This document shows, one piece after another, positions 41,052-49,722 of a stretch of 64,000 nt of DNA. The notes beneath the pieces were generated by a model that was not told the DNA's origin, did no database searches, and saw nothing but the letters and a program-made list of their open reading frames with translations. The translations under genes and the position numbers were made by a program. Every line of letters begins with the position of its first letter. The stretch's first letter is position 1. The stretch spans positions 1-64,000 of the forward strand of contig CAYPQD010000007.1 of NCBI GenBank assembly GCA_964412785.1. Reading direction: 5' to 3'. Source of the stretch: UBA5336 sp964412785. Its GTDB lineage: Bacteria > Pseudomonadota > Alphaproteobacteria > Caulobacterales > Hyphomonadaceae.

Positions 41052-42296
41052 ATGCCTGATACTGCCACTCCCCGGAGCCCGCCCATCGCGGAAGCCGTCC
41101 CGCGCCTCGGGATCGGCACGGGTGAGTTCGTCGTCATGATCGCCGGCATCATGGCGCTGAACGCGCTGGCCATCGACGTGATGCTGCCGGCGCTCGACGA
41201 CATTGCCGCCGAGCTTGGCGTGACGGGCAATGCCCAGCAGCTTGTCATCTATTCCTATGTGCTGGGTTTCGGCGCGCCGCAGCTCCTCTATGGCCCCCTG
41301 TCGGACCGCTATGGCCGCCGACCGGTCCTGTTCGTGGCGCTCGCCGGCTATGTCGTCTCCGGGCTGGTTTGCATGTTCGCATGGAATTTCACCGCCCTGC
41401 TCGCCATGCGCTTCCTGCAGGGCGTGTTTGCTTCCGGTTGCCGGGTGGTTGCCGTGGGGATCGTGCGCGACGTCTTCATGGGACGCGGCATGGCGCGGAT
41501 CATGTCGCTGGTGATGACCATCTTCATGGTGGTGCCGATCCTCGCACCCGCCATCGGCCAGGCTGTCCTGTATGTGGCGCCGTGGGAGTGGACCTTCGGC
41601 GTACTCTCGGCGGCCGGGGCGGTGATCCTGGCATGGACCATGGTGCGCCTGAAGGAGACCCGCGATCTCGCCGAGCGGGCGCCGCTGACCCTGCGCTCGG
41701 CGATGGGCAACTATGGCGAGGTGTTCCGCTGCCGCGTCACCTTCGGTTACATGGCCGCCTCCGGGGTGATCTTCGGGGCGCTGTTCGCCTTCATCGGGTC
41801 GGCGGAACAAGTCTATACGGAGGTGTTCGGCTGGCAGGAAACCTTCGTCCTGTGGTTTGCCGGAGTGGCGATCTGCCTCTCGGTGGCCAACTTCGCCAAC
41901 TCCCGCCTGGTTGAACGCTTCGGCATGCGCCGCCTCAGCCATGCCGCTCTGATCGGCTTCATTCTTGCTTCCACGCTTCTTGCCGCCCTGATGGCCGGCA
42001 TTGGCGAGCAGTTTGCCCTCTTTTACCCATTGTTCTGTCTCGTCTTCATGTGTTTCGGAATGATCGGCTCCAATTTCAACGCGCTTGCCATGGAGCCGCT
42101 GGGCCGGATCGCAGGCACGGCCAGCGCCGCCTATGGCTTTGCCACGACAACCCTGTCGAGCCTGATCGGCTGGACCATCGGCACGCGCTATGACGGGACG
42201 GTCGCGCCGCTGATCGCCGGCTTTGCAGCGCTCGGCCTCGTCTCGCTGGCGATTGTCCTCATCACCGAACGCGGTCGCCTGTTCGCCTCGCGCTAG
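41052..42296 (+). CDS. Bcr/CflA-type multidrug MFS transporter
   Basis: Drug:H+ antiporter of the 12-TM MFS type, 414 residues. The Bcr/CflA pattern is seen in LNALAIDVMLPALDDIAAELG (helix 1 with D), GPLSDRYGRRPVLF (motif A) and MRFLQGVFASGCRVVAVGIVRDVF. ATG 41052 is preferred; an in-frame TTG at 40989 would add a Pro-rich stretch antithetical to a membrane start. No regulator sits next to it. The drug substrate cannot be inferred. Confidence 0.9.
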   Translation: MPDTATPRSPPIAEAVPRLGIGTGEFVVMIAGIMALNALAIDVMLPALDDIAAELGVTGNAQQLVIYSYVLGFGAPQLLYGPLSDRYGRRPVLFVALAGYVVSGLVCMFAWNFTALLAMRFLQGVFASGCRVVAVGIVRDVFMGRGMARIMSLVMTIFMVVPILAPAIGQAVLYVAPWEWTFGVLSAAGAVILAWTMVRLKETRDLAERAPLTLRSAMGNYGEVFRCRVTFGYMAASGVIFGALFAFIGSAEQVYTEVFGWQETFVLWFAGVAICLSVANFANSRLVERFGMRRLSHAALIGFILASTLLAALMAGIGEQFALFYPLFCLVFMCFGMIGSNFNALAMEPLGRIAGTASAAYGFATTTLSSLIGWTIGTRYDGTVAPLIAGFAALGLVSLAIVLITERGRLFASR

Positions 42297-42373
42297 CAGG
42301 TGGCGAGACCGGCTTCACAATAGCGCAAACACCCCCTAAGACCCCGCTTCGATCGGAAATGAGGCGCCCCACC

Positions 42374-43366
42374 ATGGCAGATTACAGGCTCTACGGGGCG
42401 GAGACCTCGCCCTACTCGCTGAAGGTGCGGGCTGCGCTGCGCTACAAGAATGTGGCGTTCGACTGGGTCTCGCGCAGCCAGGCAAGCGAGGCCGACTTCC
42501 AGGCAAGTGCCCGCCTGCCCACCGTGCCCCTGCTGATCGCCCCCGGCCGTCCTGCCAGCCAGGATTCCACTGCCATCCTCGCCGACCTGGAGGCCGACCG
42601 GCCGGAGCCGACCACAGTGCCGGATGACCCGGCTTGTGCGGCGCTGGCCCTGCTTGTGGAGGACTATGCCGACGAGTGGCTCAACAAGGCGATGTTCCTG
42701 AGCCGCTGGTCGCAGTCGCCCGACCGCGAGGCTGCCGCTGAGCGGGTGATCGAACAGGTCTTCGCCGGCAGCCCGCCCGGCGGAAAGGACGCGGCCCGCG
42801 CTGCCATTGCCGAGCGCATGGCTGGCCGCCTCGACCTGGTGGGCGCCTCTGCAGTCAATGCGCCGGTCCTGATGGAGAGCTTCCAGCGCGCGGCGACGCT
42901 GCTCAACGCCCATCTGGAAGCCTCCCTCTTTCTGTTTGGCGGGCGTCCCTCCGCTGCGGACTTCGCCCTCGCCGGCCAGTTCCAGCAACTGCTCAGTGAC
43001 CCGACGCCCGGCGAATGGATGCGCGACCGGGCCCCCTTCGTTACTGCTTGGTGTGAGTTCATGGAAGCGCCGGCACCTGGCGCGCCCTTTGGCCCGCTGG
43101 CCGAGCTGGAAGCAACGCTCCTGCCCTTCTTCCGCGACGAGCTGGCGGTTACCTACCTGCCCTGGGCTGCGGCCAACGCGGAGAGCGTCGCCAGGCGCCG
43201 CAGGTATGCCCGCGTCGAGATCGGCGGGCACGCCTTCCGGCAAAGCACCCAGAAATACGCGGCGAAGTCGTTCAAGTCTGTGAAGAAGGCCCTCAAGGGC
43301 CTGGCCGACGCGCCCGGTCTCGATGCCTTCCTTGAGGCGGCCGGCGCCAAACCCTACATCACGTAA
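42374..43366 (+). CDS. Glutathione S-transferase-like protein with extended C-terminal domain
   Basis: 330 residues. The N-terminal thioredoxin-like fold (about 1-75) starts YRLYGAETSPYSLKVRAALRYK, with the Ser/Tyr start typical of GSTs, the cis-Pro in LPTVPLL and QDSTAIL. The all-helical domain is longer than in a standard GST (about 200-220 residues), giving roughly 110 extra residues. These end in a Lys-rich segment (KYAAKSFKSVKKALKG) and PYIT. The real substrate is unknown; many such proteins are annotated only as GST family. Confidence 0.8.
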   Translation: MADYRLYGAETSPYSLKVRAALRYKNVAFDWVSRSQASEADFQASARLPTVPLLIAPGRPASQDSTAILADLEADRPEPTTVPDDPACAALALLVEDYADEWLNKAMFLSRWSQSPDREAAAERVIEQVFAGSPPGGKDAARAAIAERMAGRLDLVGASAVNAPVLMESFQRAATLLNAHLEASLFLFGGRPSAADFALAGQFQQLLSDPTPGEWMRDRAPFVTAWCEFMEAPAPGAPFGPLAELEATLLPFFRDELAVTYLPWAAANAESVARRRRYARVEIGGHAFRQSTQKYAAKSFKSVKKALKGLADAPGLDAFLEAAGAKPYIT

Positions 43367-43603
43367 GGCGCTGATGACGACAGCGTGAAATGCCGCCGCC
43401 CATGGGTCGATTACCCTCGGCGCGCCTCTTTTTCTCCACAATCAGAATGCCTATTTATCGGTGCTGCGCGATGATCTGCATGCGCAGACGGGGGATGACA
43501 GCGGCCGCTGCAAGGGCAGGGCAGGGTCCCCGGAACCACACCGAGCACGGGAGTCCGACGCCGCCAGGCGGGTCGCCTGTCCCGTGAGACGAGGAGAGAC
43601 GAC

Positions 43604-44503
43604 ATGGCCAATTCACCCGCGAAGGGATTTTCAGTGGCGCTGAGCCCCGAACAGGGCCTCAACCGCTATCTCAGCGAGATCCGCAAATTCCCGATGCTCG
43701 CCAAGGAAGAGGAATTCATGCTCGCCAAGCGCTGGCAGGAGCATGAGGACCCGGAAGCGGCCGAGAAAATGGTGACCTCGCACCTGCGGCTGGTCGCCAA
43801 GATCGCCATGGGCTATCGCGGTTATGGCCTGCCAATGGCGGAGGTCATCTCCGAGGGCAATGTCGGCCTCATGCAGGCGGTCAAGAAGTTCGACCCCGAC
43901 AAGGGCTTCCGGCTGGCCACCTATGCCATGTGGTGGATCCGCGCCGCAATCCAGGAATACATCCTGCGCAGCTGGAGCCTTGTGAAGCTCGGCACCACGG
44001 CCGCGCAGAAAAAGCTGTTCTTCAACCTCCGGCGCATCAAGGGTGAGATCAACGCGCTCGACGAAGGTGACCTGAAGCCCCACCAGGTGAAGGAAATCGC
44101 CGATCGGCTGAACGTCACCGAGAAGGAGGTGATCAGCATGAACGGGCGGATGTCGGGCTCCGACGCTTCGCTCAACGTGCCGATGGGCCAGGATGGTGAC
44201 CTCGAATGGCAGGACTGGCTGGCCGATGACGAGCCGGACCAGGCGACGGAATTCGCCAACCGGCAGGAATTCGATGCGCGCATGGACCTGCTCGGCGAGG
44301 CGATGACCGACCTCAATGAGCGCGAGCGCCATATCCTGACCGAACGGCGCCTGTCAGACGAGCCGAAGACGCTCGAAGACCTGAGCCAGGTCTACAATGT
44401 CAGCCGCGAGCGCATTCGCCAGATCGAGGTCCGCGCCTTCGAGAAGCTGCAGAAGGCAATGCGCCGCATGGCCAAGGAGCATGGCCTGCCGGCCGGCGCA
44501 TAG
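43604..44503 (+). CDS. rpoH: RNA polymerase sigma factor RpoH (heat-shock sigma-32)
   Basis: Main heat-shock sigma factor, 299 residues. The N-terminus LSPEQGLNRYLSEIRKFPMLAKEEEFMLAKRW (region 1.2/2.1) is classic RpoH. Next come AEVISEGNVGLMQAVKKFDPDKGFRLATYAMWWIRAAIQEYILRSW (regions 2.2-2.4), the RpoH box QKKLFFNLRR, and region 4 LEDLSQVYNVSRERIRQIEVRAFEKLQ. GAGGAGA lies before the ATG. The 237-bp upstream gap probably holds its promoter(s), but no match was clear enough to state. It is the closer of the two paralogues to canonical sigma-32. Confidence 0.95.
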   Translation: MANSPAKGFSVALSPEQGLNRYLSEIRKFPMLAKEEEFMLAKRWQEHEDPEAAEKMVTSHLRLVAKIAMGYRGYGLPMAEVISEGNVGLMQAVKKFDPDKGFRLATYAMWWIRAAIQEYILRSWSLVKLGTTAAQKKLFFNLRRIKGEINALDEGDLKPHQVKEIADRLNVTEKEVISMNGRMSGSDASLNVPMGQDGDLEWQDWLADDEPDQATEFANRQEFDARMDLLGEAMTDLNERERHILTERRLSDEPKTLEDLSQVYNVSRERIRQIEVRAFEKLQKAMRRMAKEHGLPAGA

Positions 44504-44530
44504 ATCCCGTCGGCCGGACACTCGTAGCGC

Positions 44531-44644
44531 CCTTGGCCCATTCTTCGAGACGGGCGCTGGCGCGCCCTCCTCAGGATGAGGTCTTTCCCGCACACCCGCC
44601 CTCATCCTGAGGCGCGGCGCAGCCGCGTCTCGAAGGATGGGGGC
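44531..44644. repeat. Large inverted repeat with CCTCAGGATGAGG arms
   Basis: Two arms (44531-44581 and 44599-44644) are inverted copies of each other. Each runs CCATNCTTCGAGACG, a small GC hairpin, then CTCAGGATGAGG at the inner end. Such CATCCT..CTCGAAGGATG elements are dispersed in many alphaproteobacterial chromosomes. Here it lies between the convergent ends of rpoH and a glycosyltransferase gene, where the fold could stop transcription from both sides. Confidence 0.8.
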
Positions 44645-44664
44645 CAAATCCGGCCTGCCCGCAA

Positions 44665-45798
44665 CTACGCCAGTGTCCCCGCCGCCTTGGCCATGTCGCT
44701 GAGGAGGCGCTCCAGCCGACGGCTCTGGGCCTGCAGGTTGAACTCCGCAAGGGCAAGCGCCCGGCCGGCCTCGCCCATGGCGCGGGTCCTGTCCGGCTCG
44801 GCCAGCATCCGGGCAAGCCGACCAGCAAGCGCTGGCGCATCGCCCTCGTCCACCAGGTAACCCGTCTCGCCGTCGCGCACGCATTCCGGGATGCCGGCAT
44901 GGCGCGTCGCCGCCAGGGCGCAGGCCGACAGCATCGCCTCGATGCAGACCAGCGGCAGCCCTTCCGCATCGCCCGACGCCGCCCGCCGCGACGGGACGCA
45001 CACGATCGCGGCCCCGGCGAACTGCTCGGGCATCGCTTCAGCCGGCATCCAGCCCGGCAACTCCGCGACAACGCCGCAGGCCTGCAGCTTCGCCACAAGG
45101 GCGGCCTTCAGCGCGCCGTCGCCGAGGAGGCGCACCCGCCAGCCCTCAAGCGCCGGGCCGAGCCGGGCAAGCGCATCGATCAGCGTGTCAATGCCCTTCT
45201 TCTCCGTCCAGCGGCCGGCGAACAGCAGCACCTTCTGCTTCTCGCCGGGCTGGAAGACGTCCGGGTCGGCTGTGTTGTGGTGGACGACGATCTTGTCGTC
45301 CGGCGCGCCGGCCCCGACCAGCTCGCGGCGGATGAAATCCGAACAGGCGAGGATCAGGCGCGCCTCCTGCCACAGCGCGGCGCGGCGGCGATTGTAGACG
45401 CGCAGGACGCTGGCCTTCCGGTTTGCGGTCTTGGTGGCATCGCCGCCATAATAGGTCACAGCCAGCGGCAGGCCGAGCGCGCGCGCCAGTGGCAGGGCAT
45501 AGCCGCCCGACTTGCCGAAGCTGGCATGGATCGCGACCGGCTCGAGCGCCCGCAACCGCTTCATCAGGGCCGGTGACACGAGACCGGCCTGCTTGAAGCC
45601 CGCCTCACCGAGCGGCCCGTGCAGGGGGCCAAGCTCGATGATCTCCGCCCCTTCCGGCACCGGGCCCTTCACCTCATGGCCGAGATAGGCCGGCCGAAGC
45701 CGCTCAAACGAACGATAGCCGCGATGAATGAAGCTTTCCGACGGCGTGAACAGCTTGTCGGCATAGGCAAGAACGACGCGCGCGCCCGGCTCAGCCAC
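44665..45798 (-). CDS. GT4-type glycosyltransferase
   Basis: Glycosyltransferase of the GT-B fold, 377 residues. The C-terminal nucleotide-sugar-binding half carries LLFAGRWTEKKGIDTLI, GDG, and the E-x7-E-like motif in EGLPLVCIEAMLSACALAATRHAGIPE. The N-terminal half has AYADKLFTPSESFIHRGY and HASFGKSGGYALPLA. The start is GTG 45798 with AAGGGA ahead, overlapping the galE stop by eight bases, so the pair is coupled. It probably adds a sugar to a surface polysaccharide or glycolipid; acceptor unknown. Confidence 0.9.
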   Translation of the reverse strand: MAEPGARVVLAYADKLFTPSESFIHRGYRSFERLRPAYLGHEVKGPVPEGAEIIELGPLHGPLGEAGFKQAGLVSPALMKRLRALEPVAIHASFGKSGGYALPLARALGLPLAVTYYGGDATKTANRKASVLRVYNRRRAALWQEARLILACSDFIRRELVGAGAPDDKIVVHHNTADPDVFQPGEKQKVLLFAGRWTEKKGIDTLIDALARLGPALEGWRVRLLGDGALKAALVAKLQACGVVAELPGWMPAEAMPEQFAGAAIVCVPSRRAASGDAEGLPLVCIEAMLSACALAATRHAGIPECVRDGETGYLVDEGDAPALAGRLARMLAEPDRTRAMGEAGRALALAEFNLQAQSRRLERLLSDMAKAAGTLA

Positions 45799-46780
45799 GC
45801 CACATCCCTTCGCGCTGGTGCCAGGCGAACGCGGTGGTCAGGATGCTGTCCACGTCGGAATGCCGCGGCGCCCAGCCGAGCACGTCCCGCGCCTTCGAAT
45901 TGTTGGCAACCACCACCGGCGGGTCGCCCGCCCGGCGGGGGCCGATGGAGTGCTTCGGCGCCTCGCCTGTGACGCGCTCCACCGCAGCGATGATTTCGGC
46001 AACCGACGTGCCCGTTCCCGTGCCGAGATTGATGCAATCGGACCCGCGAGCGGCCCGGAGGTGCTGCAGCGCCTTCAGGTGCGCATCGGCCAGGTCGGTG
46101 ACATGGATGTAGTCGCGGATGCAGGTGCCATCGCGCGTGTCGAAATCGTCGCCGAAGACCGTCAGGGAGAATTCAGGGTCCATCACCGCGCGGATCGCCA
46201 GCGGGATGAGGTGCGTCTCCGGCTCATGCCGCTCGCCGATCTTCCCGCCGGCATCGGCGCCGGCGGCGTTGAAATAGCGCAGCGCCACGAACTCAAGGCC
46301 ATGGGCGATCTGATAGTCCTTGAGCATGCGCTCCACGAACAGTTTCGACCAGCCATAGGGGCTCAGTGGCGCCTGCGGGGTCTCCTCCGTCACCGGCATA
46401 ACTTCCGGCATGCCATAGGTGGCGCAGGTGGAGGAGAAGATCATCTGCCCGACCGCGTTCGCCCGCATCGCCTCCAGCAGGCTGAGCGTGCCCTGGACAT
46501 TGTTGCGGTAATAGATTTCTGGCCGGGCGACGCTCTCACCGACATAGGCAAAGGCCGCAAAGTGGGCGACAGCGTCGGGCCGGCTCTCGGCAATCGCCGC
46601 GCTGAGGCGCTCGGTGTCGAGAATATCGCCCTCGATCAACGGCCCGAACTGGACGAGGTCGCGCCAGCCGCGCGAGAGGTTGTCATAGGTGACGACCTCC
46701 CAGCCGGCATCGGCAAACGCCTTGCAGGCATGGCTGCCGACATAGCCCGCCCCGCCCGTCACGAACACCGTCTCTGCCAT
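45791..46780 (-). CDS. galE: UDP-glucose 4-epimerase
   Basis: NAD-dependent short-chain epimerase interconverting UDP-glucose and UDP-galactose, 329 residues. NAD loop GGAGYVGSH near residue 9, catalytic Ser in SSTCATYG and YxxxK in YGWSKLFVE are all present; RYFNAAGAD and IRDYIHVTDLADAH follow as expected. ATG 46780 is chosen because GAGGGAG sits 9 bases before it; the GTG nine bases upstream would overlap that site. It supplies sugar nucleotide for the glycosyltransferase gene it overlaps. Confidence 0.94.
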   Translation of the reverse strand: MAETVFVTGGAGYVGSHACKAFADAGWEVVTYDNLSRGWRDLVQFGPLIEGDILDTERLSAAIAESRPDAVAHFAAFAYVGESVARPEIYYRNNVQGTLSLLEAMRANAVGQMIFSSTCATYGMPEVMPVTEETPQAPLSPYGWSKLFVERMLKDYQIAHGLEFVALRYFNAAGADAGGKIGERHEPETHLIPLAIRAVMDPEFSLTVFGDDFDTRDGTCIRDYIHVTDLADAHLKALQHLRAARGSDCINLGTGTGTSVAEIIAAVERVTGEAPKHSIGPRRAGDPPVVVANNSKARDVLGWAPRHSDVDSILTTAFAWHQREGMWRG

Positions 46781-46801
46781 GCCGCACACTCCCTCGCATC
46801 C

Positions 46802-46852
46802 CCAGCGCCTTCGCCGAAAGCGCTGGTCTTTCGTTTCCCTTCAGACCAGCGC
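46802..46852 (-). promoter_or_regulatory. Mutually exclusive hairpins in the galE leader
   Basis: Read on the minus strand, arm 1 GCGCTGGTCT (46852-46843) pairs perfectly with arm 2 AGACCAGCGC (46829-46820). Arm 2 can instead pair through CCAGCGC with arm 3 GCGCTGG (46808-46802). Arm 2 is followed by TTTCGG. The order terminator-like stem, alternative stem, then galE start 22 bases on suggests an attenuator, although a plain terminator of the hydrolase gene is also possible. Confidence 0.45.
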
Positions 46853-46980
46853 CTTATATCCTTGTTTTTCCGCAAATATCTGTTCGCAAATGAGTCCAAT
46901 TGCTCTGAAGTTGCTTTAGGCGGCGCAGGGGGATTAAGCAAGACTGCGGGTTGCAAGCGCCGTGCCCCGGGCGTGGCACT

Positions 46981-47976
46981 TCAGATCTCTCGATTGGGCT
47001 GGCTGTGCTGCCATTCCGCAAGCAGGGTCCGCAGCGCCGCGACGAAGGCCAGCGGCTGGTCGAGCATGACGTGATGGCGCGCCTCAGGGATGGAAATGAA
47101 CGGCACCTGGTGGCCGAGCAGTGCCTGCATGTGGTCGCCGACATCATCGGGCATCAGCGCGCTCTCCTCGCCGCGGATGATGGCGATGCGGCAGCGTGCC
47201 GCCTTCAGGAGGTCGCCAGGCTCGCGGCCCGGCTCGAAGCGGCGCCAGATCGAGGGATCGAACTTCCAGGTCCAGCCGGGGCTGCCATCCTCCCGGGCGA
47301 CCTTCCGCAGGCTCCAACGGGCGATGTAATCCATGGTGTAGTGGTTCTCGCAGGGCTGCGGCGGCGCCAGCCGGAAGCGCGCCAGCGCCGATGTCAGGTC
47401 CGGATAGACCCGGTTGCCGCGCGGGCGCCGGTTTGGCCCATCGCGCGGGCGGTCCGGCGGGTTGACCGGGCTGTCGACAATGATCGCACCGGTCAGGCGG
47501 TCGCCATGGTCCGCCGCCGTCACCATGGTGACGAAACCGCCGAAGGAATGGGCGCAGACGATCGGCTTTACCGCATGCTCGAACATGCCCGCCGCCTCGC
47601 AGACAGCGATCTGCTCCTCGGCAAAGGTCGCCATGTCATAGCTCTCGCGCCAGGCGCTGTCGCCCATGCCGGAGAAGGTCAGGGCAGCGACATTGTAGTG
47701 CTCGCAGACATAGGGCGCGACAAAGTCCCACCAGTGGGCATGGGCGCCATTGCCGTGCACGAAAAGGAGGCCCGGACGCGCCGGATCGCCCCAGCGTTGG
47801 TAGTGCACGCGCGCCCCCTTCACGGTCACATGGCCGGTCTCATAGGGCTGGGCGATGGCGCGCGTGAACCAGTCCGGCGCCGGCGGCTGTGCCCCTTCAT
47901 AGTGCGCCAGCGGCCCGCCCTCCACCGGCATGTCCGGCGGCTGGTCCCGGACAATGCGATCGCTCGGTTCGGTCAT
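46981..47976 (-). CDS. Alpha/beta-fold hydrolase
   Basis: Cytoplasmic hydrolase of 331 residues. The oxyanion region LLFVHGNGAHAHWW, nucleophile elbow VCAHSFGGFV (A-H-S-F-G variant of GxSxG) and terminal histidine in ARHHVMLDQP give a complete triad together with an acid near RGEESALM. The cap region (about 180-230) is Arg/Pro-rich. GGGAGG precedes the ATG. It is in the same orientation as galE but separated from it by 200 bp containing hairpins. The natural substrate cannot be told from sequence. Confidence 0.85.
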   Translation of the reverse strand: MTEPSDRIVRDQPPDMPVEGGPLAHYEGAQPPAPDWFTRAIAQPYETGHVTVKGARVHYQRWGDPARPGLLFVHGNGAHAHWWDFVAPYVCEHYNVAALTFSGMGDSAWRESYDMATFAEEQIAVCEAAGMFEHAVKPIVCAHSFGGFVTMVTAADHGDRLTGAIIVDSPVNPPDRPRDGPNRRPRGNRVYPDLTSALARFRLAPPQPCENHYTMDYIARWSLRKVAREDGSPGWTWKFDPSIWRRFEPGREPGDLLKAARCRIAIIRGEESALMPDDVGDHMQALLGHQVPFISIPEARHHVMLDQPLAFVAALRTLLAEWQHSQPNREI

Positions 47977-48353
47977 GGTGGCCTCCCTTTTGCGCGAGTG
48001 TCCACCATTGGGGCCCGGCTGTCATGGGCCCGTCAGGCCTCAGGATCAGCTGGGCCGTGCGCAGTGACTCGCCCGGACAGTTCAGGGAGAATGCGACGAT
48101 CGTTCCGTCCGCACGCGTCGTCGTGCTCTCACACTTCGCACCGCCTGCGAATTCCTTGCCGATGGCGGTCATGTCCATTCGCGCCTCAGCCGGACCCACA
48201 CAGTCGGTAAGGGCGTCCTTGACCTCCTTTCCGCCGACGCGGATCGTCATTTGCCTGCCATTTTCCAGGGCGGAAATCGGCCGACTGCGCGTGCGCAAGC
48301 GCACCGGACACAGCGAGCGCGCAAAACCCCAACACGATCCGAAAGGCCAGCAT
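47897..48353 (-). pseudogene. DUF3617-type periplasmic protein gene broken by a frameshift
   Basis: A strong ribosome-binding site (AAGGAGGGGG) precedes ATG 48353. It opens a good signal peptide (FCALAVSGALAHAQ) and SADFRPGKWQ, the usual beginning of DUF3617 proteins. That frame then derails into Arg/Gly-rich nonsense and stops near 48190. The continuation, MTIRVGGKEVKDALTDCVGP...GGAKCESTTTRADG...LNCPG, lies in another frame from about 48250 onward. Removing one A from the AAATG near 48250 would join them. The second frame then has no stop until 47897, inside the start of the hydrolase gene, so the C-terminus also looks lost. Either a true pseudogene or a one-base sequence error. Confidence 0.7.
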
Positions 48354-48490
48354 GACTTCCCCCTCCTTCGTCTGCGCCCAGACGATATCGGTCGGATTTC
48401 AATCGACATTGCCGCGCTCTGACGCAATGGCGAGACAGAATGGGTTTCCGACGACGGTATCAGCACCGCGCTGTGAGGATGAGGCTGACC

Positions 48491-48925
48491 CTACCCCCGC
48501 TTCAGCAGCTTGAAGGTGCCGGTGCCGGTCATCAGGGTCCGCTCGCCGCACCAGATGCGCCCGCGCACGGTGTGCAGGTCGCCCTGCACGCCGACGACCT
48601 CCCCGGTCCCCTCCACCCAGTCGCCATGGCGCGCGCCGGAAACGAAATCGCAGACGAGGCGCACTGTCACCCACCAATGGTCCGGCCCGGCATCAACCAC
48701 ATGCCCCCAGGCCATGTCTGCAAAGGTCATCAGCATGCCGCCATGGGCGTTCATCATGCCATTGGTGTGGTGTTCCTCCACCCGGAAGGCGCGGATATAG
48801 CCGCCACCGGGCAGGCGCTTGTCATACAGCGGGCCGACCTGCCTGCCAAAGCCGCGATGCCAGGGCAGCACCTCGAATCCGGCAGGCACTTCGCTCGTCT
48901 GATTGGCGGTGAGGTCATCCGACAT
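48491..48925 (-). CDS. PaaI-type hotdog thioesterase
   Basis: Acyl-CoA thioesterase-like protein of 144 residues with the single hotdog fold. The signature HTNGMMNAHGGMLMTFADMAWG contains the N/H-G-G and distal Asp of the PaaI/4HBT group, followed by the strand VTVRLVCDFV. ATG 48925 is preferred to the TTG at 48961. It is 50 bp after the CPBP gene in the same direction. Substrate unknown. Confidence 0.88.
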   Translation of the reverse strand: MSDDLTANQTSEVPAGFEVLPWHRGFGRQVGPLYDKRLPGGGYIRAFRVEEHHTNGMMNAHGGMLMTFADMAWGHVVDAGPDHWWVTVRLVCDFVSGARHGDWVEGTGEVVGVQGDLHTVRGRIWCGERTLMTGTGTFKLLKRG

Positions 48926-48975
48926 GACCGGCTTCAAACCGCCGACAGCCCGGCCCGTCAATCCGCGCCGCAGGG

Positions 48976-49710
48976 TCAGCCGGCAGGCGTTGCGGCAAAC
49001 AGGAGCAGGGACACCCCATTGGCCGACATGTGCGCAGCGATCGGCGCGGCCATCGAGCCGGTCTGGATGCGCAGCCAGGCGCAGTAAAGACCAACCAGGA
49101 AGATCGGCAGGAGCGCCGGAAGGGTGTACTGCACATGCAGGGACGTGAAGGCGAGACTGGTCAGAAGAGCGGCCGGCAGCGGCGCCCAGCCGCGTGCCAG
49201 GAGGCAGCCGAGCGCGACGCCGCGAAACGCCACCTCCTCGACCAGTGGTGCAAGCACCAGCCCCGAAACCAGCAGCATCGGCCCCAGCGCCTCGCGCGTC
49301 AGCAGCGAGGTGTCATAGCCCTCCCGGTACATCCAGTCGCCCTCGCCACTGCCGGCGAACAGGCCCACCAGAAGGCCCGTCCCGATCAGGACGATCGGGC
49401 CGATGGACACGGCCGCCAGAAACCAGTCACCCGGAAGATGCATGGCCCCGCCGAACGGGCCAGCGCCGATGCGCTGGCACCAGAGGCTGAGCGCGATGAA
49501 GCCGACGAACTGGCCAAGCACGAGCACGCGCCACTGGCCAGCGACATCCCCGCCACCGCCAAGCTGCGTCTCGACCCAGCCGGGGGCGATGAGCCCGGCG
49601 GCCAGGATCGCCACGAACTGGAACACGAACGGTGCCAGCATCGCCCAGAAGACAGCGGCCAGAGGATGGTGGCCGAGCGCGGCCGGGGTGTTGTACGATG
49701 CTGCGGACAT
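48976..49710 (-). CDS. CPBP family intramembrane metalloprotease
   Basis: This 244-residue membrane protein has about seven or eight hydrophobic segments. The CPBP/Abi motifs are present: EEVAFRG (the EExxxR glutamates and Arg), FTSLHVQ (His) and AHMSANG (second His and Asn). These are the metal-site residues of the Rce1-like protease family. It lies 12 bp after the ABC1 kinase gene and is probably in its operon. Targets are unknown. Confidence 0.9.
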   Translation of the reverse strand: MSAASYNTPAALGHHPLAAVFWAMLAPFVFQFVAILAAGLIAPGWVETQLGGGGDVAGQWRVLVLGQFVGFIALSLWCQRIGAGPFGGAMHLPGDWFLAAVSIGPIVLIGTGLLVGLFAGSGEGDWMYREGYDTSLLTREALGPMLLVSGLVLAPLVEEVAFRGVALGCLLARGWAPLPAALLTSLAFTSLHVQYTLPALLPIFLVGLYCAWLRIQTGSMAAPIAAHMSANGVSLLLFAATPAG

Positions 49711-49722
49711 GTCGGGACGGGC

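Noticed and set aside
43367..43603. Heat-shock promoter of rpoH
   Set aside because: The region is expected to hold it, but no -35/-10 pair was convincing enough to report.
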